Assembly (NCBI RefSeq): GCF_021173675.1
Contig: NZ_JAIHON010000008.1
Coordinates: forward strand, 124,001 to 188,000
Direction: 5' to 3'
DNA from: Streptomyces lincolnensis
GTDB lineage: Bacteria; Actinomycetota; Actinomycetes; Streptomycetales; Streptomycetaceae
DNA: 64,000 nt
Part shown: piece after piece, positions 15,432 through 25,270 of the stretch
Layout of the letters: the number at the start of each line of letters is the position of its first letter
How positions within the stretch are numbered: position 1 is the stretch's first letter
Notes under the pieces: generated by a model
The model's input: the letters and a program-made list of their open reading frames with translations, nothing else
Databases searched by the model: none
What the model was told of the DNA's origin: nothing
Position numbers and translations under genes: made by a program

Positions 15432-16277
15432 ATGCGCACAAAAAGAGCCACGTCGGTCGCCGTCTCCGTCCTCACCGGCGCCCTGGCCCTGACCGCCTTC
15501 GCCTCGCCGGCGCAGGCCGCCGACTCCGGTACGCCGTACGCGCTGGACGTCAGCTTCTCCAACTTCAAGGTCGCCAAGGCGATCAAGGTCGGCACGACCA
15601 ACGTGGTGAGCACCAAGGTCACCTACACGCTGACCCACGGTTCGAGCGTCGACATCACCGCCGACGACTTCTACACCGAGCCCTTCCTCTACCGGGGCAC
15701 CTTCGGCGCCGACACCACGCCCGAGCTCTACGGCGAGGACTTCGCCACCTGCGCCAGCACCTCGGCGACCACCGCCACCTGCACCGGCACGATCGACATC
15801 CACCCGGCCGACGGCGACCTGAAGAACGCCTGGGCCGGCACCTGGAAGGCCGCCGCCGACGCCACCGCCTTCAACGGCCAGGACCCGAGCAGCACCGACC
15901 TCGACTACAGCAAGATCGGCTACAAGGACCAGGGCGACCTCGCCACCACCCTCGTCCAGCGCTACTCCAAGCTGACCGTCAACGCCGGCCCCGAGCCCGT
16001 CACCAAGGGCAGGACCATCACCTCCACCGGCAAGCTGTCCCGCGCCAACTGGGAGGACCACCAGTACCACGGCTACGCGGGCCAGCCGGTCAAGCTCCAG
16101 TTCCGCAAGGCCGGCACCAGCGCGTACACCACGGTCAAGACGGTCACCTCCGACACCTACGGGAACGTCAAGGCCACCGCCACCGCCCAGTACGACGGCT
16201 ACTGGCGCTTCGCCTTCGCGGGCACGAGCACGACCCCGGCCGTGAACGCCACCGGCGACTACGTCGACGTCCGGTAA
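15432..16277 (+). CDS. Secreted protein with C-terminal Ig-like domain (paralogue 3)
   Basis: A 281-residue exported protein; signal peptide MRTKRATSVAVSVLTGALALTAFASPAQA. Its N-terminal domain (ALDVSFSNFKVAKAIKVGTTNVVSTKVTYTLTHG) matches paralogue 2, with the same Cys pair. The Ig-like C-terminal domain is more diverged (EPVTKGRTITSTGKLSRANWEDHQYHGYAG). ATG 15432 follows AGGGGAA. The stop is only 3 nt from the convergent P-type ATPase stop, with no terminator between them. Confidence 0.85.
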   Translation: MRTKRATSVAVSVLTGALALTAFASPAQAADSGTPYALDVSFSNFKVAKAIKVGTTNVVSTKVTYTLTHGSSVDITADDFYTEPFLYRGTFGADTTPELYGEDFATCASTSATTATCTGTIDIHPADGDLKNAWAGTWKAAADATAFNGQDPSSTDLDYSKIGYKDQGDLATTLVQRYSKLTVNAGPEPVTKGRTITSTGKLSRANWEDHQYHGYAGQPVKLQFRKAGTSAYTTVKTVTSDTYGNVKATATAQYDGYWRFAFAGTSTTPAVNATGDYVDVR

Positions 16278-16280
16278 CCC

Positions 16281-18680
<2,400 letters not shown>

Positions 18681-18813
18681 GCATTCGACGGTACGTGCGG
18701 ATTTACGGCTTCACCCGGTGAGTCGGCGGAAGTTACGACCTGGGGAGGAGAGGGGGACCGGCCGCGTGCTGCTCAGGTACTACGCGGGACTTCGGGTACT
18801 ACGGGCCGCCGGG

Positions 18814-19089
18814 TCACTCCGCGGCGGGAGCGGGTGCCTTCTCGGCCGCGGCCGCCCGCTTGATCGCCGCGTCCCTCTTCCGGACGTACCAGATGCCGAT
18901 GAGCCCCAGTCCGGCGCCGGCCAGGCAGGTCCACACCCACCAGGTGGTGCCGCGGTCGTCGAACCAGCCGTAGAAGGGGAGCTGCACCAGGAAGAGGGCG
19001 AACCAGAGGATCGTCCCGCCGACCACGGTGGGGACGATCGGTCCTTCGAGGGGCTCGGGTGCCTCGTGCTGGGGAGTCCACTTCGCCAT
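18814..19089 (-). CDS. DUF2530 small membrane protein
   Basis: A 91-residue protein with two membrane helices (VVGGTILWFALFLVQLPFYGWF and WVWTCLAGAGLGLIGIWYV) and a basic, Ala-rich cytoplasmic tail. It matches actinobacterial DUF2530, function unknown. Divergent from the purine permease gene; the pairing of these two genes is common in streptomycetes. Confidence 0.75.
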   Translation of the reverse strand: MAKWTPQHEAPEPLEGPIVPTVVGGTILWFALFLVQLPFYGWFDDRGTTWWVWTCLAGAGLGLIGIWYVRKRDAAIKRAAAAEKAPAPAAE

Positions 19090-19201
19090 GGGGGACAGCT
19101 TACGAGGCGATCGGGTCTACGCGCGGAGATGGCCTCCATCGACTCATACGTTCATACTGAAACGGTTTATGTCTGTCCACTTCTGCTCGTAGGAACATCC
19201 A

Positions 19202-20596
19202 ATGCCGACCGCCCTCGACCGCTACTTCAAGATCTCCGAGAGGGGCAGCACCGTGCCCCGCGAGATCCGGGGCGGCTTCGCCACCTTCTTCGCGATGGCC
19301 TACATCATCGTGCTGAACCCGATCATCCTCGGCAGCGCGAAGGACATGTACGGGCACCAGCTCGACAACGGGCAGCTCGTCACGGCGACGGCCGTGACGG
19401 CGGCGTTCACCACCCTCCTCATGGGCGTCGTCGGCAACGTGCCGATCGCGCTCGCCGCCGGACTGGGCGTGAACTCGGTCGTCGCGCTCCAGCTCGCACC
19501 CCGGATGGCCTGGCCGGACGCCATGGGCATGGTCGTGCTGGCCGGATTCATCGTGATGCTGCTGGTAGCCACCGGTCTGCGCGAGCGCGTGATGAACGCG
19601 GTGCCCTACGGGCTGCGCAAGGCGATCTCCATCGGTATCGGCCTGTTCATCATGCTGATCGGGCTCGTCGACTCCGGCTTCGTCTCCCGGATCCCGGACG
19701 TCGCCCACACCACCGTGCCGCTCCAGCTCGGCGGCGACGGCCACCTCAACGGCTGGCCGGTCCTCGTTTTCGTCCTGGGCGCCCTGCTGACCCTGGCCCT
19801 CATCGTCCGCAAGGTCTCCGGCGCGATCCTGATCTCGATCGTCACGATGACCGTCCTCGCGGTGATCATCAACGCCGTCGCCACCGTCCCGTCCTGGGGC
19901 CTGACCACCCCGAAGTGGCCCGGCAACCCGGTCGCCACCCCGGACTTCGGGCTGCTCGGCGAGGTCAGCCTGTTCGGCGGCTTCGACAAGGTGGGCGTCC
20001 TGACCGGCGTCCTGTTCGTCTTCACTGTCCTGCTGTCGTGCTTCTTCGACGCGATGGGCACGATCATGGGCGTCAGCGACGAGGCGAAGCTGACCGACGC
20101 CCAGGGTCAGATGCCCGGCATCAACAAGGTCCTCTTCGTCGACGGTCTCGCGGTAGCCGCCGGCGGCGCCAGCTCCTCCTCGGCCACCACCGCCTTCGTG
20201 GAGTCCACGGCAGGCGTCGGCGAGGGCGCCCGCACCGGCTTCGCCAACGTCGTCACGGGCGGCCTGTTCGCCGTGGCGCTGTTCCTCACCCCGATCGCCA
20301 CGATGGTGCCGTCCCAGGCGGCCACCCCGGCCCTGCTCGCGGTCGGCTTCCTGATCCTGGCGGGCTCGGTCCGGGAGATCGACTGGGCCGACCACACCAT
20401 CGCGATTCCGGCCTTCGTGACGATGGTGATGATGCCGTTCACCTACTCGATCACCAACGGCATCGGCATGGGCTTCATCACCTTCGTGGTGCTGCGCCTG
20501 GCGGCCGGCCGGGGCCGGGAGGTCCCGGTGGCGATGTACGTGGTGGCGGCCGTGTTCGGCTTCTACTACCTGATGCCGGCGCTGGGTCTGACCTGA
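19202..20596 (+). CDS. NCS2 family purine permease (AzgA-like)
   Basis: A 464-residue, 11-13 helix permease. AYIIVLNPIIL near the N terminus, GLGVNSVVA, FFDAMGTIMG and SATTAFVESTAGVGEGARTG are signatures of the AzgA branch of NCS2, which imports hypoxanthine, guanine or adenine with protons. ATG 19202 follows a weak GGA. The divergent 112-nt region upstream is locally A/T-rich and should hold its promoter; I see no purine-riboswitch structure. Confidence 0.87.
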   Translation: MPTALDRYFKISERGSTVPREIRGGFATFFAMAYIIVLNPIILGSAKDMYGHQLDNGQLVTATAVTAAFTTLLMGVVGNVPIALAAGLGVNSVVALQLAPRMAWPDAMGMVVLAGFIVMLLVATGLRERVMNAVPYGLRKAISIGIGLFIMLIGLVDSGFVSRIPDVAHTTVPLQLGGDGHLNGWPVLVFVLGALLTLALIVRKVSGAILISIVTMTVLAVIINAVATVPSWGLTTPKWPGNPVATPDFGLLGEVSLFGGFDKVGVLTGVLFVFTVLLSCFFDAMGTIMGVSDEAKLTDAQGQMPGINKVLFVDGLAVAAGGASSSSATTAFVESTAGVGEGARTGFANVVTGGLFAVALFLTPIATMVPSQAATPALLAVGFLILAGSVREIDWADHTIAIPAFVTMVMMPFTYSITNGIGMGFITFVVLRLAAGRGREVPVAMYVVAAVFGFYYLMPALGLT

Positions 20597-20658
20597 GCCA
20601 CCGGGGCGCCTGAGCCGCCGGGGCGCCTGAGTTCCGGGGGCGCCCGAGCCCCCCGGGG
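20595..20658. repeat. 17-bp tandem repeat starting at a stop codon
   Basis: About 3.8 copies of a unit of the form GAGCC(A/G)CCGGGGCGCCT begin inside the TGA of the permease gene and end at the stop of the convergent RHH gene, filling the whole 62-nt gap. GC-rich, self-complementary units (GGCGCC) could act as a bidirectional terminator. Confidence 0.85.
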
Positions 20659-20841
20659 TCATCCGACCCCGTAGAACTTCTCCGTCTCGTCGACGGCGGT
20701 CTGGAACCGCTCGTCGAAGTCGTCGCGAATGAGCGTTCGGACCACGTAGTCCTGGACGCTCATTCCCCTTTTCGCCGCATGGTCCCGGAGCCGCTCTAGC
20801 AGCTCCCCGTCTATCCGCAGGCTGAGCACACTGGTCCCCAT
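20659..20841 (-). CDS. Ribbon-helix-helix (CopG/Arc-like) protein
   Basis: A 60-residue protein with the RHH pattern SVLSLRIDGELLERLRDHAAKRGMSVQDYVVRTL: a beta strand followed by two helices. It would dimerise and bind DNA. The C-terminal DFDERFQTAVDETEKFYGVG could be a partner-binding tail as in antitoxins, but no toxin gene lies beside it. It probably acts as an orphan regulator. Confidence 0.7.
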   Translation of the reverse strand: MGTSVLSLRIDGELLERLRDHAAKRGMSVQDYVVRTLIRDDFDERFQTAVDETEKFYGVG

Positions 20842-20957
20842 GACACGAGGGTCGCCGGATGCCGGGGCCGACGTTCACTTTCCGCTGCCGACTCACCCGT
20901 ACGGGTGACGATCGGGTTTCGGTGGCCGGTGTCACGGGAATCGCCGTGCGCCCCAGC

Positions 20958-20985
20958 TTGTTTAGCGAGAGTAATGAGTTATCCT
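20958..20985 (+). promoter_or_regulatory. Promoter giving a leaderless marR message
   Basis: TTGTTT (20958-20963), a 16-bp spacer and TATCCT (20980-20985) place transcription start at about ATG 20992, 6 nt past the -10. The strength of both boxes makes this the best-supported leaderless start in the window. Confidence 0.55.
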
Positions 20986-20991
20986 AAAGAG

Positions 20992-21429
20992 ATGCCGGAC
21001 CTTACCCATGGCGACGACGCTGCCGCCGTGAACTCCCTTCGCTCCGCCGTGATGCGGTTGTCACGTCGGCTCAAGCACCAGCGGGTCGACGAGTCGCTGA
21101 GCCCCACCGAGATGTCGGTGCTCGGCACCCTCTCCCTGTGCGGCCAGGCCACCCCGGGCGAACTCGCCCGCAAGGAGCACGTCCAGCCGCCGTCGATGAC
21201 CCGCATCGTCGCGCTCCTGGAGGCCAAGGGACTGGTCCGCCTGGAGCCGCACCCCGAGGACCGGCGCCAGAAGGTCGTCACGAAGACCGAGCAGGCCGAG
21301 GCCATGCTCGCGGAGAGCCGCGCCAAGCGGAACGCCTTCCTGGCCACCCTGGTCGACGGCCTCGACGAGGACGAGTGGGCGAAACTCCGCGCCGCCGCCC
21401 CCGTGCTGGAGAAGCTCGCACACCTGTAA
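20992..21429 (+). CDS. MarR family regulator
   Basis: A 145-residue winged-helix regulator. SPTEMSVLGTLSLCGQATPGELARKEHVQPPSMTRIVALLEAKGLVRLEPHPEDRRQKVV is the MarR wHTH with the DxRxxxV wing. Flanking helices form the dimer interface. Start ATG 20992 (MPDLTHGDD) is placed by the promoter at 20958-20985; ATG 20974 is an alternative. The MFS gene follows 24 nt downstream on the same strand, so it is the likely target and ligand-linked partner. Confidence 0.88.
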   Translation: MPDLTHGDDAAAVNSLRSAVMRLSRRLKHQRVDESLSPTEMSVLGTLSLCGQATPGELARKEHVQPPSMTRIVALLEAKGLVRLEPHPEDRRQKVVTKTEQAEAMLAESRAKRNAFLATLVDGLDEDEWAKLRAAAPVLEKLAHL

Positions 21430-21453
21430 GCAGCGAAGTAGGAGGCGACCCTT

Positions 21454-22803
21454 TTGAGTTCGGGACCCGGAGCAGATTCCGCCCCCGCGCCTACCGCCCA
21501 CGACTCCCCGCCCACCCCCAAGCGCTCGTCCATGTTCAGCTCGCTGAAGGTCAGGAACTACCGCCTGTTCTTCCTCGGGCAGGTCGTCTCCAACACCGGC
21601 ACCTGGATGCAGCGCATCGCCCAGGACTGGCTGGTGCTCAGCCTCACCGGCTCCTCCACGGCCGTCGGTGTCACGACGGCCCTGCAGTTCCTGCCGATGC
21701 TGCTCTTCGGCCTCTACGGCGGTGTCCTCGTCGACCGTCTGCGCAAGCGGCCCGCCCTGCTCGTCACGCAGTCCGCGATGGGCCTCACCGCGCTCGGCCT
21801 CGCCGTCCTCACCCTCTCCGGCCAGGTCCAGGTCTGGCACGTCTACGTCGCCGCCTTCGCCGTGGGCCTCGCGACCGTCGTGGACAACCCGGCCCGCCAG
21901 TCCTTCGTCTCCGAACTGGTCGGCCCGGACCAGCTCCAGAACGCGGTCAGCCTGAACTCCGCGAACTTCCAGTCGGCCCGGCTCGTCGGCCCCGCCGTCG
22001 CCGGCCTGATGATCACCGGTGTCGGCACCGGCTGGGCGTTCCTCGCCAACGGACTCTCCTTCGTCGCGCCCCTGACCGGCCTGCTGCTGATGCGCACCCG
22101 CGATCTGCACGCCGTCGAGCGGGCACCGCGCGGCAAGGGCCAGCTGCGGGAGGGCCTGCGCTACGTCGCCGGACGCCCGGAGCTGATCTGGACCATCGTC
22201 CTGGCCGGCTTCGTCAGCACCTTCGGCTTCAACTTCCCCGTCTACCTGTCGGCCTTCGCCAACGATGTCTTCAAGTCGGGCGCGGGCTCCTACAGCCTCT
22301 TCAACACGCTCATGGCCGTCGGCTCCCTGGCCGGCGCCCTGCTCGCGGCCCGTCGCGGCACGGCCCGGATGCGGGTGCTGATCGCGGGCGCGGTGGCCTT
22401 CGGCACGATGGAGATAGTGGCCGCCCTCGCCCCGTCGCTGTGGCTGTTCGCCCTGTTCATGGCGCCGATAGGGATGTTCGGCATGACGGTCAACGTCACG
22501 GCCAACAGCAGCATCCAGATGACCACCGACCCGGCCATGCGCGGCCGGGTGATGGCCCTCTACATGATGGTGTTCATGGGCGGCGCACCCCTCGGCGCGC
22601 CCATCGCCGGCTGGATAACGGACGCGTACGGCGTCCGCGCGGGCCTCGCGGCGGGCGGTGTCATCTCCGCGGTGGCCGCCGTCAGCATCGCCCTGGTCCT
22701 GGCCCGCGTCGGCAACCTGCGCCTGACGGTGTGCTGGCGCCGCGGCCATCCCCAGGTGCGGTTCGTGCCGCGCGAGCGGGAGCAGTTGGCGACGGTGGCG
22801 TGA
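21454..22803 (+). CDS. MFS transporter (probable drug exporter)
   Basis: A 449-residue, 12-helix MFS protein. The motif A loop GGVLVDRLRKRPALL and the NYRLFFLGQVVSNTGTWMQRIAQDWLVL start place it in the EntS/TetA-like MFS_3 group of exporters. It starts at TTG 21454, supported by AGGAGG (21440-21445) 8 nt before. It is downstream of and co-transcribed with the marR gene, a standard ligand-responsive efflux pair. Substrate unknown. Confidence 0.85.
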   Translation: MSSGPGADSAPAPTAHDSPPTPKRSSMFSSLKVRNYRLFFLGQVVSNTGTWMQRIAQDWLVLSLTGSSTAVGVTTALQFLPMLLFGLYGGVLVDRLRKRPALLVTQSAMGLTALGLAVLTLSGQVQVWHVYVAAFAVGLATVVDNPARQSFVSELVGPDQLQNAVSLNSANFQSARLVGPAVAGLMITGVGTGWAFLANGLSFVAPLTGLLLMRTRDLHAVERAPRGKGQLREGLRYVAGRPELIWTIVLAGFVSTFGFNFPVYLSAFANDVFKSGAGSYSLFNTLMAVGSLAGALLAARRGTARMRVLIAGAVAFGTMEIVAALAPSLWLFALFMAPIGMFGMTVNVTANSSIQMTTDPAMRGRVMALYMMVFMGGAPLGAPIAGWITDAYGVRAGLAAGGVISAVAAVSIALVLARVGNLRLTVCWRRGHPQVRFVPREREQLATVA

Positions 22804-22845
22804 TCTCGCGGGTCCTGACCTCACGGTCCGGGGGGTGTCGTACGG

Positions 22846-23358
22846 CTACACCCTCCGGGTCAGCAGTTGGCCCGGCCACTCCTTCTCGCCGACCGTGAAG
22901 GCCTCGGCGCGGGTGAAGCCGTTGCTCTCGTAGTAGCGGACGAGCTTGCCGTCGTCGCCCGCGTAGCAGTCCACCCGCAGCAGCGAGACGCCCGCGCGGC
23001 GGGTCTCCTCGACGGCGTGGGCGAGCAGGGCGCTGCCCGTGCCGTGGCCCTTGAAGCGGCGGTCGGAGGCCAGCCAGTGGATGTACCGCTCGGGCTCGTC
23101 GACGGGCGGGATGTAGGAGCCGGGGCCGTCGGTGAGGGTCAGGGTGGCGGCGGGCACGCCGTCCACTTCGGCGATGAACACGCTGCCGGTCTCCATGTAG
23201 CCGGCGACCGACTCCGCCACCTTCGGGTTCTCCGACAGCGGCTTCTGGCCCCACTGCCCGGTCCGCCCCTGGGCGACCAGCCACTCCACACAGCTGTCGA
23301 GCATGCCGAGGATCACGGGTATGTCGTCGGGGCCGCCGTCTCTGATGGTGATCTCCAT
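22846..23358 (-). CDS. GNAT family N-acetyltransferase
   Basis: A 170-residue acetyltransferase. Motif A is RRFKGHGTGSALLAHAVEETRRAG (acetyl-CoA pyrophosphate loop), followed by LLRVDCYAGDDGKLVRYYESNGF, the usual motif B. Substrate unknown. ATG 23358 has CACCAT 6 nt upstream. Start codons of this gene and thpR are only 26 nt apart in divergent orientation. Confidence 0.8.
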   Translation of the reverse strand: MEITIRDGGPDDIPVILGMLDSCVEWLVAQGRTGQWGQKPLSENPKVAESVAGYMETGSVFIAEVDGVPAATLTLTDGPGSYIPPVDEPERYIHWLASDRRFKGHGTGSALLAHAVEETRRAGVSLLRVDCYAGDDGKLVRYYESNGFTRAEAFTVGEKEWPGQLLTRRV

Positions 23359-23384
23359 GCCCCCATGGTGACAGGCTGGCCTCC
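23359..23384. promoter_or_regulatory. 26-bp divergent promoter region, GNAT/thpR
   Basis: The whole space between two divergent start codons is 26 bp. CACCAT (minus strand, 23365-23370) and CAGGCT (plus strand, 23372-23377) lie 6 and 7 nt from their starts. The two -10 elements are adjacent, so each -35 must lie inside the opposite gene and polymerases would exclude each other. Confidence 0.4.
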
Positions 23385-23957
23385 ATGAGACTCTTCGCCG
23401 CCGTGCTGCCACCGGAGGACGTCACCGCCGAACTCGTCTCGGCCGTGGCCGAGTTGAAGAGGCTTCCCGGAGCGGACGGGCTGCGCTGGACCGGGGTTCC
23501 CGGCTGGCACTACACGCTCGCCTTCTACGGCGAGGTCGACGACGACGTCGTACCCGAGCTGTCGGAACGGCTCGCGCGGGCCGCCCGGCGTACCGATCCC
23601 TTCGCGCTGGCGGTACGCGGGGGCGGGCAGTTCGGGCACGGGCGGGCGCTGTGGGCCGGGGCCGCGGGGGACCTGGCCGCGTTGCGGTTGCTGGCGGAGC
23701 GGGCGGAGGCGGCGGCGCGCAAGGCGGGGGTGGAGATGGGGGAGCATCGGCGGTACCGCGCGCATCTGACGGTGGCGCGGAGCCGGACGGATGTGGATGT
23801 GCGGGAGTTCGTGGAGGCCCTGTCGGGGTTCTCCAGCCGCACCTGGGCCGTGGAGGAGCTGGCCCTCGTGCGGAGCAACCTGCCGAAGTCGGGGGTGCCG
23901 GGGGAGCAGCCGCGCTATGAGGTGGTCGGTCGCTGGGGGCTTGGAGCGGCCGGTTAG
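23385..23957 (+). CDS. thpR: RNA 2',3'-cyclic phosphodiesterase
   Basis: A 190-residue 2H phosphoesterase. The two catalytic HxT motifs are HYTLAF (residues 42-47) and HLTVAR, and MRLFAAVLPP and LRWTGVPGWHYTL match ThpR/LigT. It opens 2',3'-cyclic phosphates at RNA ends. Apparently leaderless (CAGGCT 7 nt before ATG). A 29-codon ORF follows 9 nt downstream. Confidence 0.85.
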   Translation: MRLFAAVLPPEDVTAELVSAVAELKRLPGADGLRWTGVPGWHYTLAFYGEVDDDVVPELSERLARAARRTDPFALAVRGGGQFGHGRALWAGAAGDLAALRLLAERAEAAARKAGVEMGEHRRYRAHLTVARSRTDVDVREFVEALSGFSSRTWAVEELALVRSNLPKSGVPGEQPRYEVVGRWGLGAAG

Positions 23958-23966
23958 GCTCGGTGC

Positions 23967-24056
23967 GTGGACCCGAAGACGCGGAACCGGATCATGGCCG
24001 GTGTGCTTGTGTTGATGTTCGTGGTGGTTGCCTTGGCGGCTGCGCTCGGGAAGTGA
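23967..24056 (+). CDS. 29-residue single-TM micro-protein
   Basis: GTG 23967 to TGA 24056 encodes VDPKTRNRIMAGVLVLMF followed by VVVALAAALGK: a basic N terminus and one membrane helix. TAGGCT lies 6 nt upstream, fitting a leaderless message. It sits between thpR and a strong terminator. The composition is too membrane-like to be chance intergenic sequence, but its reality needs conservation data. Confidence 0.5.
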   Translation: MDPKTRNRIMAGVLVLMFVVVALAAALGK

Positions 24057-24069
24057 GCGTACGTTGATA

Positions 24070-24101
24070 CAGCCCTGTGCCCGTCAGAGGGCACAGGGCT
24101 G
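24070..24101. terminator. Strong bidirectional terminator
   Basis: A perfect 13-bp stem CAGCCCTGTGCCC / GGGCACAGGGCTG with a 6-nt loop, between the thpR unit and the convergent aldo/keto reductase. Confidence 0.85.
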
Positions 24102-24127
24102 TTGTCGGTGCGGTGCCCACCAGGGTG

Positions 24128-25120
24128 CTACCAGGCGAAGGCCTCCGGGGACGGTCCCGTGCCCGGGAAGATCTCGTCCAGGCCCTTCAGCAGGTCGTCG
24201 CTCAGCTCCAGTTCCACCGCACGCAGCGCCGACTCCAGCTGTTCCGCGGTGCGCGGGCCGACGATGGGGCCGGTGACGCCGGGGCGGGTGAGGAGCCAGG
24301 CGAGGGCGGCCTCGCCGGGTTCGACGCCGTGCTTGTCGAGGAGGTCCTCGTAGGACTGGATCTGGGCGCGGACGGCGGGGTCGTTCAGGGAGTCCGCGGC
24401 CCGGCCGGAGGCGCGGCGGCCGCCCTCGACCTGCTTCTTGATGACACCGCCGAGCAGACCGCCGTGCAGCGGTGACCAGGGGATGACGCCGAGGCCGTAC
24501 TCCTGCGCGGCCGGGATGACCTCCATCTCGGCGCGGCGCTCGGCGAGGTTGTAGAGGCACTGCTCGCTGACCAGGCCGATGGTGCCGCCGCGGCGGGCGG
24601 CGATCTCGTTGGCCTGGGCGATCTTGTAGCCGGGGAAGTTGGAGGAGCCGACGTACAGGATCTTGCCCTGCTGGACCAGCACGTCGATGGCCTGCCAGAT
24701 CTCCTCGAAGGGAGTGGCGCGGTCGATGTGGTGGAACTGGTAGACGTCGATGTAGTCCGTCTGGAGCCGCTTCAGGCTGGCGTCGACCGCGCGCCGGATG
24801 TTCACGGCGGAGAGCTTGTCGTGGTTGGGCCAGGCCTCGCCGTCCGCGCCCATGGTGCCGTACACCTTCGTGGCGAGCACGACCTTGTCGCGGTGGGCCG
24901 CGCTCTTGGCGAACCAGGTGCCGATGATCTCTTCCGTGCGGCCCTTGTTCTCGCCCCAGCCGTAGACGTTGGCCGTGTCGAAGAAGTTGATCCCCGCGTC
25001 CAGCGCCGCGTCCATGATGGCGTGGCTGTCGGCTTCGTCTGTCTGCGGACCGAAGTTCATGGTGCCGAGCACCAGCCTGCTGACCTTGAGTCCCGTGCGT
25101 CCGAGCTGCGTGTACTTCAT
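24128..25120 (-). CDS. Aldo/keto reductase
   Basis: A 330-residue NADPH-dependent (beta/alpha)8 oxidoreductase. Catalytic tetrad D48, Y53 (FFDTANVYG), K85 (LATKVYG) and H130 (YQFHHID) is intact, and the C terminus has the cofactor-binding GPIVGPRTAEQLESALRA segment. The MKYTQLGRTGLKVSRLVLGTMNFG start fits the YhdN/AKR11-like group. Substrate unknown. Its promoter region carries inverted repeats (25126-25197). Confidence 0.87.
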   Translation of the reverse strand: MKYTQLGRTGLKVSRLVLGTMNFGPQTDEADSHAIMDAALDAGINFFDTANVYGWGENKGRTEEIIGTWFAKSAAHRDKVVLATKVYGTMGADGEAWPNHDKLSAVNIRRAVDASLKRLQTDYIDVYQFHHIDRATPFEEIWQAIDVLVQQGKILYVGSSNFPGYKIAQANEIAARRGGTIGLVSEQCLYNLAERRAEMEVIPAAQEYGLGVIPWSPLHGGLLGGVIKKQVEGGRRASGRAADSLNDPAVRAQIQSYEDLLDKHGVEPGEAALAWLLTRPGVTGPIVGPRTAEQLESALRAVELELSDDLLKGLDEIFPGTGPSPEAFAW

Positions 25121-25125
25121 GTCTG

Positions 25126-25197
25126 CCTAGCCAACGACGTGGAGTGCGCTCTAGGCAAGGCCGATCTTGGCTTCTCTTGACGCTAACTGGTGGTTAG
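25126..25197. promoter_or_regulatory. Two inverted repeats upstream of the aldo/keto reductase
   Basis: GCCTAG (25126-25131) pairs with CTAGGC (25151-25156). CTAAC (25183-25187) pairs with GTTAG (25193-25197) in the symmetric CTAACTGGTGGTTAG. The second is a plausible operator for either divergent gene; no regulator gene is adjacent. Confidence 0.35.
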
Positions 25198-25270
25198 TGC
25201 TTTCCTCTGGTGAGCGTCATCTTGAACTTTCAATATTCGTGTTTCGTGATTCATGAGAGGGAACTTCCTC

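Noticed and set aside
19090..19201. Purine riboswitch upstream of the AzgA-like permease
   Set aside because: No three-helix junction or conserved purine-aptamer core could be drawn in the 112 bp; ordinary promoter DNA is more likely.
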